Shown: piece after piece, positions 1 through 11,500 of the stretch
Layout: every line of letters begins with the position of its first letter
Position numbering within the stretch: the first letter of the stretch is position 1
The notes under the pieces: model-generated
The model's input: only the letters and a program-made list of their open reading frames with translations
Databases searched by the model: none
What the model was told of the DNA's origin: nothing
Program-made: the position numbers and the translations under genes
Assembly: GCA_001939145.1 (NCBI GenBank)
Contig: LSRX01000430.1
Span: forward strand, 37,125 to 101,124
From: Symbiodinium microadriaticum
Taxonomy: Eukaryota > Sar > Dinophyceae > Suessiales > Symbiodiniaceae
Direction: 5' to 3'
DNA length: 64,000 nt

Positions 1-573
1 CAGCTCAACTTTTCATCTACTTTACGATGTTTGGAGGGTCACAGGTGTGCAGTAACTCAGATCAGGCCGCAGCATGTATCGAAGATGCAAGGCGACGTGG
101 CGTTAATGCTGCAGCGTGAACACAAGAGCTGTTGAAGGCTGCACTCAGCCAGGGATGATCGCTCAAAGACAGTACCGCATCACTGCGAAAGCATTCGACT
201 CATCCCTCCCGGAGGCCTGGGCACGCAAGGGCCAGCTGCATGCCATGGCAGCGGAGGCTGGGACTGAGGGGCACAAACCATCGCCGAAAGTTTCCACAAA
301 GGATTTACACAACAAGGGCAGAGGTCAGTAGCCGCCACTGTTGTAGCCCAGCGACCAGGAATCGGAAGGCGAAATTGAGCATGTTGGTCTTCTGTATGTC
401 GCCGTTATGCCTGTTGGTGCCCACCTCCGACAGAGTTTCAACATCTTCGTACGTGCAAAGCATCCAAAACTGACTGTAAGAAGAGCTTCCAGTTTGTTAT
501 TTGATGTAGCCAGCTGCAGCAATCCACGACGTCCGTAGCAAGTGGCGGAGTATGAGTCGGAGCTCCGTCGGCC
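1..573. other. 5' flank, no gene recognised
   Basis: Only short open frames occur here, the longest about 77 codons. None has a motif, membrane segment or paired exon edges that I recognise. The stretch may be the 5' flank or untranslated leader of the membrane-protein gene that starts at 574, or the tail of a gene outside the window. Confidence 0.4.
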
Positions 574-2117
574 ATGTCGCTGAGGGGCTTTCTGGCTGAG
601 TTCGGGGCTACTTGGCCCTCGGAAGGCTCATGGAAGAGCTTTTGGGCACGGAACCTGAGGCTTCCGGGACTAGTCTTCTGTCTTGGGCTCGCTACAGCTC
701 TCGCTCTTGGCCTGCTGCTGGTGAAGGCCGGGCCTTCACCTTTTCAGCTTTTTTGGGGTGCCCCTTCCAGTTGCGAGGTTCAGGGTGCAACGAAAACGGG
801 AGTTTTGTTGCCGTGGTGTCCTCTGGTGCTGTCCTATTTTTTTTGAGCGAAGGTTTTCTGGTGCGAACATGTACGAATCACTGCGAAGACGCGCAGGCAG
901 ATAACATAGTCGCTCCAAGCTGCTCATCAACGGTGGGTTGCACGTAGTTTTGATGCCAGGTGCATCTGAAGGCCACCTACGGCTCCACAAGCACCGCGAG
1001 ACGTTTATGGATACAGCTAGCAGCTCTGGGTGGCGCGAATGTGATGGGCATCTTCCTGGGGTTCTTCTACTTGTACAGTTCGCAAAGTCATTCTCAGGCC
1101 AGCCTTGTGCTGACCTCCCTGGCTTCGGAAGCGTGGAAAGTTGCTGACATGACATCTGCCATGAATGTTACGACAAAGTCTTTTGCTCACAACCTGGACC
1201 GGCTGTACTCAGAGTGTCCCAAAACGACGCATGAGTTCCTGGGGTCCTCCATTGCCCAGCGGAAAGAAGAGCTTCACGTTGCCAGGAAGGCTTTGGCAAA
1301 GCTCGACGAGACGCTGCAAGATCTTCCAGATCTCTTGGCGGCGCTGGCTTCTAAAAGCCAGACGCTGGTGGCTTCTTTGGCGTGGTGTCAGTTGCTGCCA
1401 CTTGCAGGTCTGATGGCTTGCCTGGTCGCTGCGGCGGTCTTGGTCTTTATTGCCGAGTATTCCGGCCCGAAACTTGCGAACAGATGCCGCTGGTTCCAGC
1501 TCCCATGTTTAGCCTCTACTTTGATAGCCCCCGTGCTTGTCCTCGTTGCTGGCTGTGCTGCTGCGGAGCTCCTTTTGGCTGTGCTGTCAAGTGCGCAGTG
1601 CAGCAGACCTGAGAGAACCGTCCTGAACTATGCACGGGGCGAGCTTGGGAGGTCAGCAGCCTTGAACCTGACCTTACAGTACGTTCGCAATGCCACCAGA
1701 ATTGGTGCCATAGACGACATCCATGTCCTGCACATGCGTCTGTCCTCGTGGGACACGTGGGTAACCACCTATGGTGAGGCGATCGAGCGAAGCTGCCCTG
1801 CGTGGGATGCTGCCAATGTCTCGCAGAACCTGAGAGCAATGACAACTGAAGTGCGTACGGCTAGCGATATCATGGAGCCCGCACGCATGGCACCGCAATG
1901 GACTCGATTCTACAACCTCGTTTGCGGAGCAGGCATCTCTGACGTATTTAGGGTATTTTTGATGACGCTGGTGCTGGGCTTTGTTTTCCTGCCTCTCCTG
2001 GCATGCAGCGTGAGCTGTTTGCTAGAACACCTCGTGGCCGAACGTGGCCCGACAGGTCACGGCTACGGTTATGCTTTTAACAAGCTCAGCACAGAAGATG
2101 CTGATCAGAGCTCATAG
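574..2117 (+). CDS. Five-span membrane protein, two exons, prominin-like layout
   Basis: ATG at 574 opens a 68-codon exon ending at 777. A GT-AG intron (778-959, 182 nt) follows, and the frame continues in phase from 960 to a TAG stop at 2117, about 453 residues in all. Hydrophobic spans are visible near residues 31-51, 86-107, 212-235, 252-278 and 398-423. The loop between spans 2 and 3 (about 105 residues) is helical and charged with an NVT sequon. The loop between spans 4 and 5 (about 120 residues) has NLT, NAT and NVS sequons. The 3-4 loop is short and basic. Two large glycosylatable loops and five spans resemble the prominin layout, but the loops are shorter than in animal prominins and I see no diagnostic residues. 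The family is inferred from topology only. The splice makes sense of both open frames, so I am fairly sure of the gene model. Confidence 0.6.
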
Positions 2118-2996
2118 GGCCAAAGCCAGGGTCGAATTGCAGCAGAGAGCTCGAGGCTCGAGGTAAGCGTGCCGCATCTGCGTGTCTTGAAACCGAACGC
2201 ACTTTCAAACCCGGGCTGCATGGCCATGTGGTGTTGACATGGAGGTACACTAGGCATCTGCTGCAATGTCGGCGGAAGCCCGACCTTGGCAAAAATGCGT
2301 GCAGCACAAGATCACTGGAGTGTTTCAAGCTTTCATGCATAAGTCAGTAGACTGGGTGCATGATAGTCGTCAGGTGGCCTCTTCAAAACCCCCGAGGACA
2401 AGCCCCAGAGCCCAAAGGGCCCAACAGCCATGCAGATGACTCCCTCAGTTGCACAGACTTAGGTAGGCATGGAAGAACGCACTCTCAATGAAGCCGTCAT
2501 GACTGTGTCCAGTACAGCGATGCTTTGGCTGCGTATGACCGTGGCCTCGCGGTGGACCCGACACGTCGGGGCCGTCGGTATGATTTCTGGGCCAGCTGTA
2601 TTTCGGATCCCGTCCACTGGTAACGACTTGCCAATTCCGACATCTCGCACATGTAGCTTTGCGTGCAGTTCATGGCAGGTTGGGGGTTATGTGGCAATAG
2701 ATACACCAAGATTCACCTCCAGTTTGCCAGCATGTCTTTGGGTCAAGTGTGCCTGTTTTCGCTGCTCTCCAACTTGGATCAGCTAAGCAGCTACGCATGA
2801 GTGGATTTGGAGCTGGCTCTTGTGCTCGGGGGAGTGGTTGGGGCTTGACCTCTGCGCGCCCGCAGCATTTGCGCTGGCAAGAGAGCTGAGCTAAGCCTGG
2901 CCCATTGCCGCATTGCCGCCATGCGCCTCAACGGCACAGAGTCTGCGACATGATGCCTCTGCCATGGAAGGGTCTGTGCGTCTGCCCGAGGTCCCA
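2118..2996. other. Intergenic region before ATPase copy 1
   Basis: No convincing coding segment is seen up to about 2960. The last 180 bases (from 2816) already belong to the block shared with copy 2. A first short exon holding the ATPase start codon is expected here or just inside the shared block, but I could not choose one. Confidence 0.4.
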
Positions 2997-5517
2997 GAAA
3001 AACCTCAAGAAGCCGTCGGCCAAGCCGAAGGCGTCCGACAAGGATGCCAAGCAAAAGGAGGATGCTGCGAGAGCCCAAGGACTTGTCGGTACGAAGCGGT
3101 GAGTTCAGGAGCACCGGAACAGCATAGTGGCATGTTTAGGGCCTACCCTCTGGAAAAATTGAACCGAGGAGATGGACATTGAGGCGCTGGCGAAGCAGTA
3201 CAAGACCAACCTGAAGAAGGGCCTCACAGGCAAAAAGGCGGCCGAAGCTTGTGCCTCAACAAGTAGCTTCACTTATTTCCCCGGCCTGCCCCCCAGGCCC
3301 CAAACCAGGACTTGCCTGCAGCCCTTCCCGGCCGGTGGCTTTTGTCTCCCGAATAAGGAGATCCTCGAGAGAGATGGGTTGAACGAGTTGGAGAAACCGC
3401 CCAAGCCCACCCTGCTGATGCTCTTTCTCATGCAGCCGCTTCGCTTGCACCGGCACGAGTGTGCAAGGGCCTAAGCCGGAAAGGAACTCTCCCCGCAGCA
3501 TCGTGCGCAGAGGCTCACGAGCTTCATCATCATCCTCCTCATGGTGGCAGCCGTGGCCTCCATCCTCGTGAACGCCACGGGCCCTCGTGCTGCGGATCCG
3601 CTCTCCTACACGACAGGCTCGGCTTTCCATCGCGCCATGAAACCTGCAGACCAGTGTCTTGCCAGGCATTGCCATTGCCGCCCGTCTGCAAGTGCGCTTG
3701 CAGAAGCACCGTCGCTTGCATTCCCCACAGTTTGCCTTCTGCGACATGTATTCAGAAAGACTTGGCAGCAGCACGGCCGGAGCCAGCGTCTGAGCTAGGG
3801 CATCATTGTCCTCATCAACGCCGGCATTGCTGCTTGGACAGAGCACAAGGCAGGCGATGCCCTGGAGGCGTCACTTGATCGCACGAGCGAGAAATCGCGA
3901 ACGGGGGCAGATCTAGGCACGGGGCAGGTCTGACAGCTGCGACCTTGAATCGAGGTTGTCCAAGATGACGCAAGCCAACATCTACGCCGCTCAGTTGCAA
4001 GCCGTGCATGTGACCGGGACGAAGTGCCAAACCCATGCAGTGCCGTGCAGACGCTACCGAACGAAGGGCACGCAGCTCTCGAAAGCCTTGCTTGAGGTCG
4101 TGCGCGACGGGAAGGAAGTGCAGGTACCTGTCCCAAGCGTCGTCTCAGGCGACATCGCCCCTTGGCCAAACGGAAGCATCTGGCTGTTGCTTCAAAGTTG
4201 CATTGCAGCAAGCAGGTCGTCCTCGGAACTGGCGACGTGGTGCCGGCGGACCTGCGGCTCTTCGAGGCGAAGGACTTCAAGGTCAGCGAGATGGCGCTGA
4301 CAGGCTCCCGAAGGGCTGGCGATTCGCGATGCTCCGACATGTGCCGGAGTGGCGTTCTGACGAGGCGAGCCTGATGACGTGGCCAAGACCTCGAAAGTGA
4401 AGGAGAAGAAGGATGGGCAACCCGAGAAGCCCCTCGGCGCTTCCACCCTCCACCCTTCACTGCATGGGTCATGCGAGGGACCGCTGTACGATTTTTGAGG
4501 CTCACCCCTGAGACTATGGCCTTCTCTGGCTGCAGTATCACCAGCGGCCTCGGCCGTGGCCTGGTCACGGACACCGGCATGAACACCCGCAGCCCGTCAG
4601 AATCGGCAGCCTGCGTAGCGGGCACCTCTGATGCCTCTGACTCCTCCGCCGGATTCGAGGCATCGGCCGCATTGCCAAGCTGATCGCCGGCGAGGAGCCA
4701 TAGGGCCTTTGCCTTTGCAGAAGCCGCGCTTCCGCAGTGCCATTCGGCAAACACGGCAACACGGCCTGAGTGAGGACGGTGGACAGAAGACCACCTGCTT
4801 CTGCTTCCCGGACACTTCTGGCAGCCAAACGCCCCTGCAGCAGAACCTCAACAAGCTAGGCTGGGTGCTGTACTTAAAGCATGTAACACATAGCAGCTGA
4901 GCCCCGGAAAGAGGCGCGCACTTTGGGGCATTGCGCAGTAGAGAAGTCGTGGTCACCTACCCGTGCCGAGTCGAGCAGGGAAGGAGGGCCGCTATAGGTC
5001 ACTAGAGCGTCAAAAGCGCCACATCCGCAGGCGCTCGTATCGGTGTCCTCGCCATCGTCGTTTGCGTGTCTTGTCCAGCCATCGGAAATGTCATGTGGCA
5101 GTCGCCTGGGTGCCGGGTACTATCTTAGATACCTTAGCATGCAGCGGCGCGTAGGACTTTCTCGTCCGTTGATAGGCATTTTTCTGATGTGTGCTTTGCT
5201 CCGAGTTGCAGAGGCCTTTGTAAGCTTATGGCATTTGTGGCGCCCTCTTCCAGTTTGCGTTTGCCGAGCAGAATCAGGTCGGCATCTTCATCATCGGTTG
5301 GGTTACTGACCGCAAAGACCCCGCCAATCCGGAAAGTGCTGCCCCTCGCCGGCAAGTTGCAGTCGCGGCTGTTGCAGGCCATCCCTACAAGCCCAGGCAA
5401 GTCACTTGACTTGTCTTGCCAGGCGTGGCTCTACATGATTCTGGTGTCCGTTACCCTGGCGGTGGCTGCCATTCCAGAGGGCATCCCGCTCTGCGTGACC
5501 ATCTCGCTGTGCCTCGG
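2816..5517 (+). repeat. Duplicated block, first copy (2.7 kb, almost identical to 16771-19483)
   Basis: Exons and introns alike match the second copy base for base, at a constant offset of 13955. I found two substitutions (5140 T versus 19095 C; 5184 C versus 19139 G) and one 11-nt gap near 5232. Similarity begins abruptly at 2816 and ends at the 3' end of the PEGIP exon at 5517. The block carries the ATPase N-terminus through transmembrane segment 4. Identity in introns is far above that of the rest of the two genes, so this is a recent duplication or a conversion tract. Confidence 0.93.
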
Positions 5518-8500
5518 CTAAGGCATAGCATAGCCAGTCCATCCCCCGTCCCGACCCTCAGCACAAGTACTGGAAACTTCGGAATCCGACGTGTCCCCAG
5601 GTCAATTGGCTGCTCAGAGCCTCGGCTGGCACATTGCACTGCAGGGCCTGTAGCACTGTGGGTCCTGTGGGATCAAGCGGTGCAGCATCTCCTGTCCCAA
5701 CTTTGCCTCTACAGAGAGCCAAGGACATGGCCCGCGACTCAGTCAGGACATGCAGCAGGGCGCAGCCGAGCGACCCAAAGTCGTCTTTCTGGGAAATCCG
5801 AAGATAGGGCACGCGATGTTCAAGCCAGCAGAACCCCCATGTTGAGTCACCGGAAGTCACGATTCGGCTACCCATCGGATGAGCGAGGAATGCCCAAGAA
5901 TCATTCACGACCGCGACGTTAGCAGCCTGTCTCTTCAGGTGAACCAGGAGGTGCTTGTCCGAAAGCTTGCGGCAGTGGAGACCTTGGGCTCTGCTTCCGT
6001 CATCTGCAGCGACAAGACAGGAACGCTGACAGAAGGCCGTGGCATGTCTGTTCGTACCTTGTGCCACCACTTCTCCATGGAAAGCGTAACTGCGTGTCGG
6101 TGGACCGGGATTGGTTTTGAAGTATCTCACGAGCAGGCAAGATGACCATGGTCGGCATGTACACAGCTGGTGTCACCTACGATGTGACCGGCAAGGGGTT
6201 CGACCCCGAGGCACATCAGCTACACTGCATTGGTCAGCTTCCAGCACCTCTCTAGGATGTAGGGCCGCGACAGCTCTGTCGACGATTGTTGTTGTCCAGT
6301 AGAACGAATATACTGCCTCCTCTGACAGCCAAGAACCAAAACCACCCTATCATCAAGGGGAGGCTCCTGGACGGGGCAAACACATCCGCTGGCATCTTCT
6401 GAAAACCAATGAATCCCGAAGTTAAAAAACACTAAATCCTGATTTAATGGTTGGGTTTTGACCAACCTTGGACCCCCCAATGACACAATTAAATCTGGTT
6501 TTAATTAATTTCTGTGCATTCGACCGATAGACAATTAAATCCTGAGTTTATTGTCTGGCAGCTTCTCCTGCGAGACTTATGCTAGTTGGTACCTCATTGC
6601 CCCATTAAATCATGATTTAATGTGACATTTCGGCATCCTTATCCGTAAACACAAGGAATGTAGTTTATACTTATCAGCCGCATTAAATCTTGATTTAGTC
6701 TGGTCTTTGGGCATCCTTATGCTGGTGCCTATCAGGTTCGAAGGCAGGGAGGGTCGCACCATTCGGTGGTTGTTTTCTTCGGCATCAGTTGTCATTGATG
6801 TTGATTGTTGAAGTAGGTTGTACTGTTCTACTCACTTACGGCTAACTTACGGCGAATTCGCCTTCGGACTTATACAGTTAAATCAGCATCTAATTGGAAT
6901 TAAATCGTGATTTAATGGTGGGAATGTCCAAACACGTATTGACGGTCTGTTGATCGATTCGGTTCGTCTCGCTGGGCAGTCTAGTCTAGTCTAGTCTAGT
7001 CTAGTCTAGTCTAGTCTAGTCTACTGTGGTCTGCTTTGTCTATAGTCTAGAGTCTGTACGGTCCACAGTCCACGATGAACGACGACGACGAAGAAAGACG
7101 AGGAGGGTTCACTACTCATTTTGGTGTCTGCTGCAACTGTGGGAAGCACTGCCCTCAACATTCCAGCTTAAGTATTCTTTAGTTATCTGGTTGTCCCTAC
7201 TTCCCTGGGTGTCCTAGAGGTTTAGGTGGTTCCCGATCTGACCGTATTCAGGCTTGGCCATTGATTCATACCCATTAAATCTTGATTTAATTTTGGTCCG
7301 GGTTGGGGGTAAGGTAGGAGAAAGCAATTAAATCCTGATTTAATTGTGTCGTCTCTGCATGGAATGGTGCGTCGCGCAACGTTCACGGGCCAATTAAATC
7401 ATAAGTAAATTGTACTGGAACTAAGGGGTCCAAGACGGGCCGATGCCGGGCAATAAACTTCAGAGTTATTTTTTTTTTAACTCTTGGATTCACTGCCTTC
7501 CGATATCTTCTGGCAGGTTGGCCAAGTGCAGCGTAGCGGGAGCACGGCGAACAGTGGCAAGGACATGGGCAGCTCGTCGTTTCCTATCTTTTGCTGTGCA
7601 GGTCGATAGGCTAGCAAAGGGCTTGCCCCAGTACCGAGCACCATGAGCCAAGGTGTGAAGAGCAACCTTCTGGCAGCTTCTGGTTTGCAGCTAATTGGGT
7701 GTTTGGTGTGTCTGCCCATGCCGCTCAGGATGCTGTCAGGACTGTCTTGCCGTCTGTGTTTGGCAGCTCGTCCATGACCTGCACTTGTTGTGAGGCAATC
7801 CTGTGCTGCAACACCACGCTGTCTAAAGAGAAGGACGAGGATGGAGTGATGAAGTGGACGCCCAAGGCTGGAAGAACAAATGCATCCAGTATGGCCTTTT
7901 GTGCAACACCGTTACTTTGTTTTTTGCGGCCAGGGCAACTCTTCCGAAGCTCCAATCGTCGTTGCGGCACGGAAAGTGGGACTGTCCGAGACGATTGCAA
8001 GTGGCCCATCCTGTTTCAGACATGCACTCCCTCCCGTTGCTGGAGTAGGGTGGGGCGAGGCCATCATCTGATGCCGAAGGACACATTGGCTTATTACCCA
8101 ACCTTTTAACTTTCAGTTTTGTCCTTTGCTGTGCTCGCGAGAAGCGGTTGTGGTTTTGTTCTGGGTATTGTTTTGCATTATAATGCGCCGTCATGCGCCG
8201 TCTCTGTTGCAGTTTACGTCACAACCCGCCAAGTGCGCTCAGGCGATTACCCGCGGGTACTGGAAGTGCCTTTTTCATCTTCTCGGAAGATGATGCCGTC
8301 CGGCTTCAATGAGAGCCCCCTCTCGGTTCGCAGACTTGCTGCAAGCAATGCCAAGGCTCACCGTTTCGCGTGTGAAGGGCACCGAGATTTGCCCTGGTGG
8401 CATGCCGCTGCCAGCAGGCCGCGGTTGCGCTGACGTCTGTTGCCGTCCTGGAGTCGTGGAGTCTTAAGTGCTCGGTATACGCTGAGCAGGCACCAACTAC

Positions 8501-11500
8501 CTGGCGGTGTGCAAGGGCGTCGGGATCTCAGATCCGCATGTAATCGCAGCATTTTTTGATATAGGTGAGTTGGATTTCCGGTTCTTCTTCCGGTCATCTT
8601 CCAGCACTGCGACTCTTGAATGGTTGCAGTCGCGTGCTGCAGCTGTGGCTTACGAGTCATCAGGCCCCGAACTACATCATCGACTTGTGCTCGGAACAAT
8701 TGAAAGAGGATGGCAGCAACTCGGCTGTTTTGAACTGGCTGAAGATGCAGAGCATGGAGTCTTGGAACGGGATTCTTCCAACAGCCAGTGGGCGCTTGGC
8801 AAGAGCTTTGTGAATCACAGAAGTCGCATGGCCAATAATCACTGGACATTTTGGACCATTCCTCTTCTTTCGAACTGTTTTCCTGTGCCGACAAACTTCT
8901 GCAACCGTAGCCGTCGGCTGTTTGTGCCAGGGACCGCTAAGCGAGGAGTCGGACCGCGAAGCGAAGAGCCGGAGAGAAAAAACATGTCATGTCGCTGCGT
9001 GAAGCCCTGAGAAACGCACATAGCGAAGGTGTGGCCAAGCTGAATGATGAAGACAAGAAGGAGATCTTGAAGATTGTGGATGGTGCATCCCGGGACAGAA
9101 AGCTGATGGCATGTACATTCTATCTAGTGTGCAGGCATCGTCTCCGTAGGAAGATGACGTAAGATAGGTTTCCGTTGATTCCGTGTGGAGGTTACTCTGC
9201 GCGTGCGCTGCGAGTTCTGGCAATCGCAGCGCGGCCAATGAGCTCCCTGCCGCACCTCGGCAGCCTTCCCATCCTCATGTGTTCGTTCGACAAGATCACT
9301 GGCATTGGACCATATCATCTATAGTCTTATGTGTACCGGATCCTGTCTCCGCCTCCAGCAGTGCTTCAAGGTATGATGAGAGCAACGAGGATGTTGCTCG
9401 GACTTGTGACGGCTCCAGCTGCATGCAGGTTTGCGCAACCCACTCTGAAATCCCTCTTCACCTCTAGCGGCATGCTCAAGCACGGATTTTTGTGTGGTGG
9501 TGCAGACCAGACTCATGACACTTTGAATTGTGAGCATGCACCTCCCCACCAAGATTTCGACGGACCAGAAGTTCGAAGCTTGCCGAAAACAGCTGCGCTT
9601 GATTGGACTGGTCGCGTCTATCGATCCCGAGCGTGGCTCGTCTGCACACTGGCTAGGGGCAGACTTCTTGAGAATTCATGTTCACCTGGGCACCGGAATG
9701 CACGGGACGCTGTCCTCGGCCTCCTGTTTCCCAGGCGATGGCGTGCCCGATTCTGTCCTCGCAGCTCGTGGTGCGGGCATTCGCGTGGTGCTTCTGTCGT
9801 GCAACAAGATTCTGCCAGCCTTTCCTTCCCTCTGTGCTTAAGTTCTACTGCGAGAATGCTTGCTCTAAACTTGCAGATCCCCAGGTCATGATCACAGGTG
9901 ACTATCTCCTTACGGCAATTGCTATTGCCAAGAACGTCGCCAGTCAGCACATGGGAAGTTGCATTCCATGAAGTCCTTCGCAGCTCCAACCATGGAAGAC
10001 CCACGTGAGGTCAACATTCTGCAGCCCTGCGATGATCCCGATGTCTCTGCTGTTGACTGCGCCTGCCTGCGCCCCGATGGTGAGTATCTGGATGCCAAGG
10101 CTTCCGGCTCCCGACTTCCGGCTCCCGAGCTGAAGATGTAGACAGAGCCGCAGATCCGGCCTGCATCTGCAGGAGATGGACAAGCTGACCGGCTCCGTTC
10201 GCGTGTTTGCACGTGCTAAGCCCGAGGACGGGTTGGATGCGATTCAGAGTCAGCGGTTAATTGCGTGCAAAATGCGTGCAAACACGCAGGACAAGCTTGA
10301 GATCGTGAAGAGCATTCAGCGACAAGGCCAGGCCACGGACATCCCCAGCTTTGACTGGGGACAGAAGGGTACAGACGGAATGAGCTTCACCAGGACAGGT
10401 GGCAGCCATGACAGGTGATGGTGCCGCTTGGCAGAGAGACAGCCATGCAAGTTTGTGAGAGGGGACAAGTCTGGCTCTGAACTGGCGGCTGCAATGCTGC
10501 CTCATGCAAGCAAACAGAATCGGAATAAATCGTTCCGAGGTCAACGATGCCCCCGCTCTCAACCAAGCCGACATCGGAGTGGCCATGGGAATCCAAGGGA
10601 CTGAGGTGGCCAAAGGTGCTTCCGACATGATGCTTTGGCTGCGAGAGAGGTAGCCGCTAATTAGCCGTAGGAAGCAAAGTGCGAGCTGTGTTGCTGTGCA
10701 GGGATGTGGTGGATGGCGTTTCAGAGGGTATGATGTCCAGCGGGGTTTGATTGCGGGCGCAGCTTCAACCGAGGATTCTGACAGATGACAACTTCTGCTC
10801 CATCGTTGCTGCTGCCTGCACCCCAGGGTTGGAGTGTCCAAAACCGTCTGAAAGCTTTAAACTTCAAAGTCTGTGAGCACCAGCCCAGCCGTCCAGATTC
10901 CTGGCGAGCCGTCAGAAGAATCTTGTGAGAGCCTCTGTCTCTGTCTCTGCCTCTGTCGCTCTCTCTCTCTCTCTCTCTCTCTCTCCTTGATCGCAGACTT
11001 GAGCAGGCTTGGCTCCACAGAGCAGGAAGCGCTGGCCTGCTAAGCCCAGGTCGAGAAGGGTCGTGCCATCTATGCTGGTATCCAAAAGTTCGTGGCCTTT
11101 ATCATGTCTGTGCACATTGCCGAGGCCAGGATCTGCAAAGCGAAGGATCGAAGATGACGTGCATCAGAGTCTGAAGTCTGAAGCCGGAAGGTGATGCAGA
11201 TCTTCATCTGCATCGTGGTTGGCATCCCTGCGCCTCGGCGATAACGCTTCATGAGGGCTGACAATTCACTCCTCCAGCCTTCCGATGTGCGTGACGACCT
11301 TCCATGACAGGTCATGCGAACACCCCTTCAGATCCTGTTCCTGATCCTTGTCACCGATCTTCCGCCTTCCATCGCGCTGGGCGTCGAGCCCGGTCATAGG
11401 CCCAGTGCTGACAGATCAACTTGAGAACGCTGTCGACTAAAGAGCTTCCAGACCGGCATTTTGCACAACTGCCACGCGCAGACTGCGCAGACCACGTGCC

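Noticed and set aside
3795..4754. 319-codon minus-strand frame, repeated identically at 17750-18709
   Set aside because: It is antisense to ATPase exons, Arg/Ser/Pro-rich and without motifs. It is identical in both places only because the DNA block is duplicated.
5232..5242. 11-base length difference between ATPase copies 1 and 2, at first taken as a frameshift
   Set aside because: It lies upstream of the AG|GTCGGC acceptor of the [15 protein letters not shown] exon, which copy 3 confirms, so it falls in an intron.
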